DNA of 64,000 nucleotides from an uncultured Bacillaceae bacterium (GTDB taxonomy: Bacteria > Bacillota > Bacilli > Bacillales > Caldibacillaceae): NCBI GenBank assembly GCA_937951955.1, contig CALGAD010000107.1:62001-126000 (forward strand). Direction: 5' to 3'. A program made the position numbers and the translations under genes. A model generated the notes under the pieces. The model saw only the letters and a list, made by a program, of their open reading frames with translations. It ran no database searches and was not told the DNA's origin. Below, one piece after another: positions 24,626 through 32,106 of the stretch; positions within the stretch are counted from its first letter, which is position 1; every line of letters begins with the position of its first letter.

Positions 24626-25740
24626 TCGACGGTCACTTCCATTCCTTCTTTTATATTCGCTTCTGGATTGATAATCACTTGTTGTTCTTTCGTTATGCCA
24701 CTTTTAATTTCAATCGTTTCAAAGGTGGCTGAGCCGACTTTCACTTCAATTTTTTCAACTATTCCTTGATCATTAACGATATACACGAAATGTTTATCTT
24801 CTTCCTGGATGACGGCGGTAATCGGTAAGGTATTTGCTGTATATTCGGCTGTTACGATTTCCATGATCATGTTAAAGCCTGGTTTTAAGTTGATAGATTT
24901 ATCCAATACTTCGACGATCACGGTATATTGCACCGTTGTTGCTCCGCTTGAAAAATCACCAGCCGGTGCAGCTTCTACCGGTAAGTAGGAAATACTTTTC
25001 ACAACACCTTCCCACGATTCATCGGGAACTGTATCCGCTGTTAATGTAACTTTTTGTCCTTCTTTAATTTTTAACGCATCGTATTCGGAAACGTTCCCTT
25101 CGACGATGAACTTGTTCGTAGATCCGATGCGAATGATCGGCCGGGCGAATTCCGCCTGTGTAAGTGATTGGGCATCTTCGTTTACTTCAATGACTTTGCC
25201 ATTTATTTTACTGCGGACGACCAGATCCGAAAGATTTTTCTCAATCATTTCTTTTTGCAATTCGAGTTGCTGGATTTCCAGATTCATTTGTTTATGTTGC
25301 AAGCTAATTTGATCATGTTCTTCCTGAATCGCCTCATCGTCTTTATGTTTTTCCACGAGTTCGTCGATCTTTTTATGTTTTTTCCTCATATCTTCCAGCT
25401 GCAAGTAGGAAATTTGGAGCTGGATTTCATTTTGCTTTTGTTCTAAAATTAACTGATTATTTTCATAGCGGATCAATTCAGTCCCGGTTTCCACATCATC
25501 GCCTTCATTGACGAGAATTTCGGCAATTTCACCTTTTTCCGGTTCGTAATAGACGGTATGTTCATCTGAAAGTTTTAATGTTCCCTGGGCGATCACCGTA
25601 TCTGTAATCGGTTCCTCCTGCAACGTGGTGACTTCAACGGTTGTTGTTTTGTCTGCTCGCACAAAATAGTTGATGGCAAATAAACCGATGATCAACGTAC
25701 AAATACCGATTGCAATCCAAATTTTTTTCTTTTTTTCCAT
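24622..25740 (-). CDS. yknX: Periplasmic-adaptor-like (HlyD/MacA) subunit, YknX-like
   Basis: A 372-aa membrane fusion-type protein: an N-terminal anchor helix (about 6-28), a split biotinyl-lipoyl-like domain (GEIAEILVNEGDDVETGTEL, later KINGKVIEVNE), and between them a coiled coil rich in Gln, Glu and Lys (about 100-175). Beta-barrel and membrane-proximal domains follow. YknX assembles with YknYZ on the outer face of the cell membrane. The start at 25740 is preceded by AAAGGGG. Confidence 0.9.
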   Translation of the reverse strand: MEKKKKIWIAIGICTLIIGLFAINYFVRADKTTTVEVTTLQEEPITDTVIAQGTLKLSDEHTVYYEPEKGEIAEILVNEGDDVETGTELIRYENNQLILEQKQNEIQLQISYLQLEDMRKKHKKIDELVEKHKDDEAIQEEHDQISLQHKQMNLEIQQLELQKEMIEKNLSDLVVRSKINGKVIEVNEDAQSLTQAEFARPIIRIGSTNKFIVEGNVSEYDALKIKEGQKVTLTADTVPDESWEGVVKSISYLPVEAAPAGDFSSGATTVQYTVIVEVLDKSINLKPGFNMIMEIVTAEYTANTLPITAVIQEEDKHFVYIVNDQGIVEKIEVKVGSATFETIEIKSGITKEQQVIINPEANIKEGMEVTVE

Positions 25741-25753
25741 ATAGAAACCCCTT

Positions 25754-26458
25754 TTACATCATGGTGGCGTTAATCCCTGTACTGATCATGCTCAAAATGA
25801 TCCCGAAAACATAGAAAAGAATGGATACCGTCCAGCTGAGCTTTTTCGAGAAGGAGGCGACAATATTCAGGCCGATTGCGGTAAGGAAGACGGTCCAGAT
25901 TGTAAAGACTTCAATATTCATAAGAAGCCCTAATAAAGGACCTTCTGCAGGAATTAGGGAGGCCAGACTTGTAATTTGGACCATCGGGTTTTTCGTAATC
26001 AGCTTGCCGAGATTGTTGATAATCGTTGACAGGGCGATTAACAGGAAAATATACGTATTCATGGAAAACAACTGTTTAAAGGTAACTGGTGAACGGGCGA
26101 TTTTGGCAATTAATAATAAAATGGCCGAGCTGATCAAAACTGTAAACGCAGGTGTCAGTGCGGAAAAAATAACGGATGTAACTTTCACAATCGTGGCGAG
26201 TGCTTCCATGGATTCGCCTGACACACCAGTACCGAGTTCACCTTGAAGTTGCGCCTCCATTTCCATCAATATGAGGTCTCTATTAAAGACACTGATTAAA
26301 GCCCCGAGCACCGTAAGGATAGTTACGATAATAAATGGCATTAATATTTTCGGATTTTCCTTAATCTGTGCAAAAGTTTGCGCTGGACTCCAGAGAACCC
26401 CCCAAAGTGACGGTTTTTCCTTTTTAACATCGTTTACCGGTAATTCATTGTTACTCAT
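25754..26458 (-). CDS. yknW: Yip1-domain membrane protein, YknW-like
   Basis: A 234-aa protein with a soluble N terminus containing WGVLWSPAQTFAQIKENPK, the usual opening of bacterial Yip1-domain proteins, and five hydrophobic helices (about 40-60, 100-122, 132-152, 178-200, 212-232). In B. subtilis YknW helps assemble YknXYZ. The second ATG at 26458 has the better spacing (7 nt) from AAAGGAG. It is 13 bp before yknX and opens the four-gene block. A 126-bp gap separates it from the PadR/HAAS pair. Confidence 0.85.
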   Translation of the reverse strand: MSNNELPVNDVKKEKPSLWGVLWSPAQTFAQIKENPKILMPFIIVTILTVLGALISVFNRDLILMEMEAQLQGELGTGVSGESMEALATIVKVTSVIFSALTPAFTVLISSAILLLIAKIARSPVTFKQLFSMNTYIFLLIALSTIINNLGKLITKNPMVQITSLASLIPAEGPLLGLLMNIEVFTIWTVFLTAIGLNIVASFSKKLSWTVSILFYVFGIILSMISTGINATMM

Positions 26459-26571
26459 CATGTTTCTCCTTTCTAAAAAATGATTTATTGATAGATAAAA
26501 AGTCTATTTTTTTTGACTGCACTTTTGCATACGGATGATTTACGAAAAAGGATTCATTCGTTTTTTCAATT

Positions 26572-26583
26572 TGTTTCGAAACA
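26572..26583. promoter_or_regulatory. 12-bp perfect palindrome upstream of yknW
   Basis: TGTTTCGAAACA is self-complementary. It lies at the border of the HAAS-gene stop codon and the 126-bp gap before yknW. A regulator site is possible. I found no convincing sigma-W promoter here, although yknWXYZ is sigma-W dependent in B. subtilis. Confidence 0.35.
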
Positions 26584-26584
26584 T

Positions 26585-27331
26585 TTACGCTTTGCGCTCA
26601 CTTTTTAATGAATAGATGAAAACAACGAGTATACTAAGCAAGGAAATGAAATTAACAACCATTAACGACACGGGATCATCGGTAATAAAAAGCCGCATGA
26701 CCAATTCCGGAAAAAATAAAAGGACAGGGACAATAATCATTACCCATGACTTCGACCAGAGAGCGAGACCGACAAAAATTCCCGCTGCGATAAGAAAAAG
26801 TAGAAACGCGTAAAACCCCTGGATTTCAATGACAACTTCACCATACCGTTTGTCAAGAATGATGACCGCAACAAATAGGAATATCGAAAAAAGACTGAAG
26901 GATCCTAAAAGCATCATTTCTTTCATTTTGGGGAAACGGTTTGCGGCCATAAACTGAAAAAGCTTCATCATTGCAAAGATGATGAGCGCACCGACAAGAG
27001 GATAACCGATCATTTGAATCCACGAATAATTGGCACGCAACTCGCTGATGTCATTCATCAAGATAAATGCAAAAAAACCGAGGATTATCATAATCCCGTA
27101 TTTCGTCCATTCCTTGTAGTCAAACCGCATTTCCCTTGCGATTTCTTCCATATATGCTTTCGGTGACATCCCGATGACATTTTGCACCGACTTTCCTCTT
27201 TTTTCTGCTTCATATAAATGATCGGCCAGTTCACGAACGATTTCTTCGATTTCCTTTTCTGATTTCCCCGTTGCAAAAAGATACACGCGCAAATTTTCTA
27301 TGAATTCACGGCTTTCCGCTGATAATTCCAT
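26585..27331 (-). CDS. DUF1700/HAAS-type membrane protein paired with PadR regulator
   Basis: A 248-aa protein. The N-terminal helical part (about 1-75, with LSAESREFIENLRVYL and IVRELADHLYEAEKRGK) resembles the HAAS/DUF1700 domains normally encoded beside PadR regulators. It is followed by six to seven hydrophobic helices. The start at 27331 lies 8 nt after AAAAGGGG. The 18-nt gap from padR shows co-transcription. The function is unknown; pairs of this kind are thought to sense envelope stress and act with the regulator, which is inference here. Confidence 0.75.
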   Translation of the reverse strand: MELSAESREFIENLRVYLFATGKSEKEIEEIVRELADHLYEAEKRGKSVQNVIGMSPKAYMEEIAREMRFDYKEWTKYGIMIILGFFAFILMNDISELRANYSWIQMIGYPLVGALIIFAMMKLFQFMAANRFPKMKEMMLLGSFSLFSIFLFVAVIILDKRYGEVVIEIQGFYAFLLFLIAAGIFVGLALWSKSWVMIIVPVLLFFPELVMRLFITDDPVSLMVVNFISLLSILVVFIYSLKSERKA

Positions 27332-27348
27332 GCACATAACCCCTTTTA

Positions 27349-27669
27349 TCAAGTATTTAAAATTTTATTAACACTCGTGGAAATTTCTGCCCAGTTTTTC
27401 TTGAAATGTTCCAGTGCCGCGATTCCATCTTCTGTAATATAATAATATTTTCTTTGCGGTCCACCGGAAGGTACCGCTTTTGTTTTAACAGCAACGAGAT
27501 TTTCCTTCCTCATCCGTAAAAGCAGTGGATAAATACTGCCTTCTTTCACCATCGTTAATCCGTACTGCTCCAGTTTTTCAATCATTTCATAGCCGTATGT
27601 TTCACCTTTAGCGATGATGCTTAACAGACAGCCTTCTAAAATTCCTTTCAATAATTGGCTCGTATCCAG
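27349..27669 (-). CDS. PadR-family transcriptional regulator
   Basis: A 106-aa winged-helix repressor: DTSQLLKGILEGCLLSIIAKGETYGYEM, then EGSIYPLLLRM and the wing GGPQRKYYYIT, all typical of PadR. The start is uncertain. AAGGTGG (27684-27678) is 8 nt from CTG 27669, which gives the usual PadR opening (M)DTSQLL. GTG 27681 and 27678 lie inside or on that site and would add four residues. It heads the six-gene minus-strand operon and has a strong promoter and a long inverted repeat upstream, so autoregulation is likely. Confidence 0.88.
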   Translation of the reverse strand: MDTSQLLKGILEGCLLSIIAKGETYGYEMIEKLEQYGLTMVKEGSIYPLLLRMRKENLVAVKTKAVPSGGPQRKYYYITEDGIAALEHFKKNWAEISTSVNKILNT

Positions 27670-27713
27670 AGCGGTCACCACCTTCCCGGGCCATTTTTAC
27701 AGACAAAAGTATA

Positions 27714-27764
27714 TTGCAATGCAAGATAGTTGGTGAAAAAAGAGAATAATATCTTGCATTACAA
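27714..27764. promoter_or_regulatory. Long inverted repeat, likely PadR operator
   Basis: TTGCAATGCAAGATA (27714-27728) and TATCTTGCATTACAA (27750-27764) are inverted copies matching at 14 of 15 bases, with 21 bp between. They lie just downstream of the promoter start. A third element TTGTAA at 27775-27780 overlaps the -10. Confidence 0.65.
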
Positions 27765-27773
27765 CCTAGTTAG

Positions 27774-27802
27774 ATTGTAAAAAGTTTTTTGAACATTGTC
27801 AA
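27774..27802 (-). promoter_or_regulatory. Strong sigma-A promoter of the PadR operon
   Basis: Minus strand TTGACA (27802-27797), 17-nt spacer, TACAAT (27779-27774). The consensus -35 and ideal spacing suggest that the promoter is held back by a repressor. Confidence 0.8.
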
Positions 27803-27842
27803 GTATAAAATAAAAACCGGGAGCGGGTGCGGAATAAACAAT

Positions 27843-28778
27843 TCATTCATTCGCCACACGGTTTTCTAGGAAAGCATATTTTTCTAAAAAGCGATCAATG
27901 GCTCTTTCGTATTCCGTTCGATTTTCATTTAACGATTGAGCATGGGCACCATTTTCCGCCATAAACAGCATTTTCGGTCCCTTTTTCTGTTCGTATAAAT
28001 CTTCCGTCATGTAGGGGAGAATATAGTCATCTTTTTTGCTATGGATAAATAAAACCGGTTCTTGAATGCGATCGACAACACGTATCGGCGAAACCTCTTC
28101 CATCCAGTAATGGTCCCTGAGCCGCAAAAACAAATTCCCGATCGGCAGAAAAAGTTTTGCGGGCAAATATTTTACTTCGCATTTCATCCGATACGCTAAC
28201 AGTTCTTTTAAATCCGAAAAAGGACAGTCGACGATATAAAAATCAGCCCCTGCCTGATTTTCCGCCGCGTAGAGAAGAGTGGTTGCCGCTCCCATCGATT
28301 CACCGTGAATGCCGAGTAGAATATCGCCTTCCTGTTCCTTCAACCAGCGAACGATCGCTTTTAAGTCTTCCTTCTCATAATAGCCGTAACTCGTTGTTGA
28401 GCCACCTGTTTTTCCGTGCCGTCTTTGATCGTAAATCAGGGCATTGAATCCGCGTTTTAAAAAGAGATTGGCGTACTTCACAGAACTCATTTTACTTTCC
28501 GTGACCCCGTGGGAAAAAATCATAAATTTGTTCGTCTTATGTGGTTTGATAACAAGGGCAGAAATCGGATAGCCGAAGGGGGAGGGGATTATAACTTCTT
28601 TTTTTGGCAAAGTCTGGAACGTCGGTTTATGAATATGGCCGAGCTGTTCCTCCCGGTTTATAATTTCCCGTTCATCCTTTTTCCGAATGTGAATGACCCG
28701 TTCCGTGAAATAAAGGCCGAATAGGGCTGCACCTCCTAACAGTCCCAATCCAGTCCAGGCTAATGTTTTCTTCTGCAT
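27843..28778 (-). CDS. yqkD: Alpha/beta hydrolase, YqkD type
   Basis: A 311-aa serine hydrolase anchored by an N-terminal helix (about 5-25) with the catalytic domain probably outside. The nucleophile elbow GIHGESMGA (near 188) gives the Ser; the Asp in HSKKDDYI and the His in NGAHAQS complete the triad. The oxyanion region is FSHGVTESK. The start at 28778 has GAGGAGGTG 12 nt upstream; the frame is open further but without a better site. The substrate is unknown. Position and architecture match yqkD of B. subtilis. Confidence 0.85.
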   Translation of the reverse strand: MQKKTLAWTGLGLLGGAALFGLYFTERVIHIRKKDEREIINREEQLGHIHKPTFQTLPKKEVIIPSPFGYPISALVIKPHKTNKFMIFSHGVTESKMSSVKYANLFLKRGFNALIYDQRRHGKTGGSTTSYGYYEKEDLKAIVRWLKEQEGDILLGIHGESMGAATTLLYAAENQAGADFYIVDCPFSDLKELLAYRMKCEVKYLPAKLFLPIGNLFLRLRDHYWMEEVSPIRVVDRIQEPVLFIHSKKDDYILPYMTEDLYEQKKGPKMLFMAENGAHAQSLNENRTEYERAIDRFLEKYAFLENRVANE

Positions 28779-28825
28779 CGGCTGAATACACCTCCTCGCT
28801 ATCAGCATGTTCTTTCCACGCATAT

Positions 28826-28846
28826 AAAAAGGCTGCTCGGGCAGCC
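28826..28846 (-). terminator. Terminator between the 43-aa gene and yqkD
   Basis: Minus strand GGCTGC / GCAGCC (28846-28841 with 28836-28831), 4-nt loop, then TTTTT (28830-28826). Confidence 0.75.
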
Positions 28847-28854
28847 CTGTTTTA

Positions 28855-28986
28855 TCATTGTTTACTATTTTGCCGATTCGTTGGCTGGATTGCGTTTTCC
28901 AGTGTTTCCACCGCAATCTCTTTTTTCACTGTATCCGCACGGGGTTTACCTTTCTGGCTATACCCTTTGTTGCGTTTGTGAGCCAA
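28855..28986 (-). CDS. Small basic protein of 43 aa, unrecognised
   Basis: TTG 28986 is preceded by AAAGGAG with 9-nt spacing, and the gene ends just before a good terminator, so it looks expressed. The product begins MAHKRNKGYSQKGKPRADTV, is very basic in its first half and helical in its second. It has no membrane segment, no Cys and no motif I recognise. It stands between yqkD and a 65-aa gene on the same strand. Confidence 0.6.
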   Translation of the reverse strand: MAHKRNKGYSQKGKPRADTVKKEIAVETLENAIQPTNRQNSKQ

Positions 28987-29209
28987 GGGACAGTTCTCCT
29001 TTCCATTTTAATACTTTTATTGTAAGGAGAAAAGTGATCAATTATTCAGTTTTCAAACATTTTCACTTAATATTCTCTTTCTTTCCCCTTTATTTTAGGA
29101 GAAACCTTGTTTTCAAGCAATCGCTAAATGGTAAGGAAAAACGCGTTGATAGGGGATTATCTTAATATGTTTTTCATAATGGCTGTTGCAGTGGATTAGG
29201 ACAATTTTG

Positions 29210-29407
29210 CTAATCGCGGACAAAACGGGAATGGTATAAACGAGTTGGTCTGAAACGAATAACTTTGTCATGGTAGCCGGCTGTTTTTCCTTTTTTCGGA
29301 TCTTCCATCGTTTGGATCCAGTCCGCAACATAGTAAAATCGTTTACCATTTTGTTTAAGCAGCTGGCGAATTTCCCAGACCTTTCCTTGTAAAATGATTT
29401 TTTTCAT
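29210..29407 (-). CDS. Hypothetical 65-aa protein
   Basis: ATG 29407 has AGGAG 8 nt upstream. The product (MKKIILQGKVWEIRQLLKQN...) is basic with four aromatic residues in the KRFYYVADWIQ segment and an Arg-rich end. It has no membrane helix and no known domain that I recognise. It is divergent from nudF, with 91 bp between the start codons holding both promoters. The 223 bp between its stop and the 43-aa gene show no gene. Confidence 0.65.
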   Translation of the reverse strand: MKKIILQGKVWEIRQLLKQNGKRFYYVADWIQTMEDPKKGKTAGYHDKVIRFRPTRLYHSRFVRD

Positions 29408-29498
29408 GGGCTCAGCTCCTGGAAAAATGATTTATCAAGAAAATTCGTATGGTAAACTATATGAAGTAAATGAATTATCCAGAACTGGAGTGGTTGTA

Positions 29499-30047
29499 GT
29501 GACATCATTCGAAGAAAAAACGATTCGGCGTGAAACGATTTTTTCGGGCAGGGTGGTCAAGCTTTACGTTGACGAGGTGCGCCTGCCTAACGGAAAAACG
29601 AGTACGCGGGAAATAATCGATCATCCCGGTGCTGTTGCGGTAATTGCCATAACCGATGAGGATAAAATCGTTCTCGTCGAACAATTTCGGAAACCCCTGG
29701 AAAAAACATTGGTGGAAATACCGGCAGGAAAACTGGAACCGGGGGAGGATCCTGAAGCATGTGCGAAAAGAGAGCTGGAAGAGGAGACTGGCTATACGTG
29801 CGAAAATCTAAAACAGATCGCGTCTTTCTATACTTCTCCCGGTTTTGCAAATGAATTAATGTATCTTTATCTCGCAGAGGATTTGACCCGAACGAAAGAG
29901 CTTCAGCTCGATGAAGATGAATTCGTCGAAGTCGTGGAAGTAACTTTTCAAGAAGCACAACAGTTAATCAAAGATCAAAAAATTCATGATGCGAAAACGA
30001 TGTATGCAATTCAATACTGGCAATTGATGAAAGAAATGGAGAAATAA
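29499..30047 (+). CDS. nudF: ADP-ribose pyrophosphatase (Nudix), NudF
   Basis: Hydrolyses ADP-ribose to AMP and ribose 5-phosphate. The Nudix box is complete: GKLEPGEDPEACAKRELEEE followed by TGY (about residues 75-97). GTG 29499 follows GGAGTGG and gives 182 aa beginning VTSFEEKTI, close to the B. subtilis protein (185 aa). The frame runs 35 codons further upstream, but that part is unlike the family. The next gene, an endonuclease Q homologue, starts 3 nt after the stop. Confidence 0.93.
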   Translation: MTSFEEKTIRRETIFSGRVVKLYVDEVRLPNGKTSTREIIDHPGAVAVIAITDEDKIVLVEQFRKPLEKTLVEIPAGKLEPGEDPEACAKRELEEETGYTCENLKQIASFYTSPGFANELMYLYLAEDLTRTKELQLDEDEFVEVVEVTFQEAQQLIKDQKIHDAKTMYAIQYWQLMKEMEK

Positions 30048-30050
30048 TCG

Positions 30051-31226
30051 ATGCAAAATTATTTTGCTGATTTACATATTCATATTGGACGGACAAAAAC
30101 AGGTAAACCGGTGAAAATCACCGCATCCAGAAATTTAACGCTCACGAATATCCTGTATCATGCGAAAAACAAAAAGGGAATTGACCTGGTTGGTGTAATC
30201 GATTGCCACTCTCCGGAGGTCCTGGAGGAAATTGAAGATTTAATCAACGCGGGACGTCTCGAAGAGCTTAATGGCGGGGGGCTGTTGTTTGAAAAAACGA
30301 CAACCTTACTGTTAGGCAGTGAACTGGAAATCTATGATGATCGCTGCCTGGGGCCCATCCATATTCTCGCCTTTATTCCTACCCTTGAAAGGATGAGAGA
30401 GTTTTCCCGGTGGCTGGCGACGAAAATGAAAAATGTGCAATTAAGTTCCCAGCGCATTTATACAACGGGTAGAGCGTTGCAAGAAAAGGTGCGAGAATTA
30501 GATGGTCTGTTCATTCCCGCTCACGTTTTTACTCCTTTTAAAAGTTTGTTCGGAAAAGGGGTGCACCGGTCGCTCGAAGAAGTTTTTGACCCGGAACTGA
30601 TTGACGGGATTGAACTCGGTTTAAGTTCGGATACGTACATGGTGGAAAAAATTACCGAGCTAGACCGGTACCCTTTTATTACCAACTCGGATGCCCATTC
30701 TCTAGCAAAAATTGCTCGAGAATACCAGCGCATCCGACTGAAAACAGGGGACTTCTTAGAATTGAAAAAAGCTTTAAAAGGGGAAGATGGAAGGGGAATT
30801 GTCGCCAATTACGGGTTGGATCCGAAATTGGGGAAATATTACCGTACAACCTGTCAAAAATGTTTTACCGCTATCGGTCCTTTAACCGAGCGCTGCCCTA
30901 ATTGCGGCTCGAAACAAATCGTCAAAGGCGTGTCGGAACGCATTAAAGAATTAGCGGATGAAAATACCTTACCTCCCGCACGTCCCCCGTATATCCATCA
31001 AGTTCCTTTAGAATTTTTACCGGGAATCGGTCCGAAAACGTTCAATAAATTGCTCGATCATTTTCAAACGGAAATGAATATTTTACATCGGGTAAGTTTC
31101 GAGGAGTTAGTTCAAGCGATACCGGAGAAAATAGCGACATTGATCATGAAAGTGCGCAGCGGCGAATTGAAACTGGAAGCCGGTGGCGGGGGCCGTTACG
31201 GAAAAGTGGCAAGCGAACAAGAGTAA
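30051..31226 (+). CDS. yqxK: Endonuclease Q-like PHP-domain DNA repair protein (YqxK)
   Basis: A 391-aa protein of the EndoQ family, which in archaea and some Bacillus species nicks DNA 5' of deaminated bases (uracil, hypoxanthine, xanthine). A PHP-type metal site is visible: DLHIHIG (residues 8-14), GVIDCHSPE, LLGSELEI, PAHVFTPF and NSDAHS. A four-Cys zinc knuckle CQKC-CPNC lies near 270-290, and a helix-hairpin-helix LEFLPGIGPKTFNKL near 325. The start is ATG 30051, 3 nt after nudF, with GGAG inside the nudF end. Activity on deaminated DNA has been shown for homologues, not for this one. Confidence 0.88.
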   Translation: MQNYFADLHIHIGRTKTGKPVKITASRNLTLTNILYHAKNKKGIDLVGVIDCHSPEVLEEIEDLINAGRLEELNGGGLLFEKTTTLLLGSELEIYDDRCLGPIHILAFIPTLERMREFSRWLATKMKNVQLSSQRIYTTGRALQEKVRELDGLFIPAHVFTPFKSLFGKGVHRSLEEVFDPELIDGIELGLSSDTYMVEKITELDRYPFITNSDAHSLAKIAREYQRIRLKTGDFLELKKALKGEDGRGIVANYGLDPKLGKYYRTTCQKCFTAIGPLTERCPNCGSKQIVKGVSERIKELADENTLPPARPPYIHQVPLEFLPGIGPKTFNKLLDHFQTEMNILHRVSFEELVQAIPEKIATLIMKVRSGELKLEAGGGGRYGKVASEQE

Positions 31227-31281
31227 AGGGCGGAATAAAAGATTCGCTTACCGTTTGCCCATGCTTTTTTATGAAACTATC

Positions 31282-31310
31282 GCATACTTCCTCTTTGTTC
31301 CTCATACAAT
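31282..31310 (+). promoter_or_regulatory. Sigma-E promoter of spoIIM
   Basis: GCATACT (31282-31288), 14-nt spacer, CATACAAT (31303-31310), matching the mother-cell sigma-E consensus at both elements. Confidence 0.85.
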
Positions 31311-31340
31311 CTACTAATCGGAACAAGGAGGAAGAATAGA

Positions 31341-31982
31341 ATGAAGAATCGCAACAGCTCAAATCTATTAATGAACCATATTCAGGAACATTCCTCGCTT
31401 TATCTCTTTCATACGGTTCTCTTTTTAATGGGCGTCGTTTTTGGGGCGATTGTTGTTAATAGTTTAAGCCCGACGCAAAAAGAAGATTTGTTTTATTTTA
31501 TCAACGAATTTTTCGGACAGGTTCAACAAGGGGATATTCTCGAGGCGAAAGATGTGTTTGTCCATTCATTTAAATACAATAGTAAATATTTAGGACTGAT
31601 GTGGATATTAGGTATTTCGATGATCGGACTACCGATTATCATGTTGCTCCTGTTTTTAAAAGGGATGGTGATAGGTTTTTCCGTAGGTTTTTTAGTCCAG
31701 CAAATGGGCTGGCAAGGATTTTTTATGTCCGTTTTCACCGTCCTGCCGCAGAACATCATTATCATACCTTTATTTATCATGGGAGCGGTGATCACCGTAT
31801 CATTCTCAATTCAAATGATTAAAAAATTATTTGTGAAAACGATGTTCCAGCCCTTTGGCCAGCTCTTTGTCCAGTACTGCATGCAGTTCGGGATAGCGCT
31901 TGTCTTTCTTGCTATTGCGGCTTTCATAGAAGGGTATATCACGCCTTATTTAATGAAAGGTTTTTTACAATTGATTCATTGA
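31341..31982 (+). CDS. spoIIM: Stage II sporulation protein M
   Basis: SpoIIM is a mother-cell membrane protein that forms the DMP complex with SpoIID and SpoIIP and drives engulfment of the forespore. The 213 aa (214 in B. subtilis) have five hydrophobic helices (about 21-42, 80-100, 108-130, 135-160, 180-200) and the family stretch GMVIGFSVGFLVQQMGWQG. ATG 31341 follows AAGGAGGAA. It is preceded by a sigma-E promoter and is monocistronic between yqxK and fur. Confidence 0.95.
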   Translation: MKNRNSSNLLMNHIQEHSSLYLFHTVLFLMGVVFGAIVVNSLSPTQKEDLFYFINEFFGQVQQGDILEAKDVFVHSFKYNSKYLGLMWILGISMIGLPIIMLLLFLKGMVIGFSVGFLVQQMGWQGFFMSVFTVLPQNIIIIPLFIMGAVITVSFSIQMIKKLFVKTMFQPFGQLFVQYCMQFGIALVFLAIAAFIEGYITPYLMKGFLQLIH

Positions 31983-32047
31983 GATTTTTAAATTATAATA
32001 AATATCAAGATAGAATAGTTTTAAATAGTAATTGATAATCACTATAG

Positions 32048-32084
32048 TTTTCAAATTTTCCAGTATTTGTTATAATGATTGTAC
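32048..32084 (+). promoter_or_regulatory. fur promoter with PerR box
   Basis: TTTTCA (32048-32053), 17-nt spacer, TATAAT (32071-32076). TTATAATGATTGTAC (32070-32084) matches the PerR box TTATAATnATTATAA at 13 of 15 positions and covers the -10. A half-conserved Fur-like box, TGATAATCACTATAG, lies at 32033-32047 next to the -35. Confidence 0.75.
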
Positions 32085-32106
32085 ATCGCAAGAGAGGGGC
32101 TTTTTC

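Noticed and set aside
26462..26584. A sigma-W promoter before yknW (TGAAAA ... CGTA).
   Set aside because: The spacing is 18 nt rather than 16 and the last base of the -35 is wrong.
31227..31275. A terminator after yqxK (GGGC near 31228 with GCCC near 31258).
   Set aside because: The pairing is short with a loop of about 25 nt and interrupted, so it is not listed, though a T-run follows.
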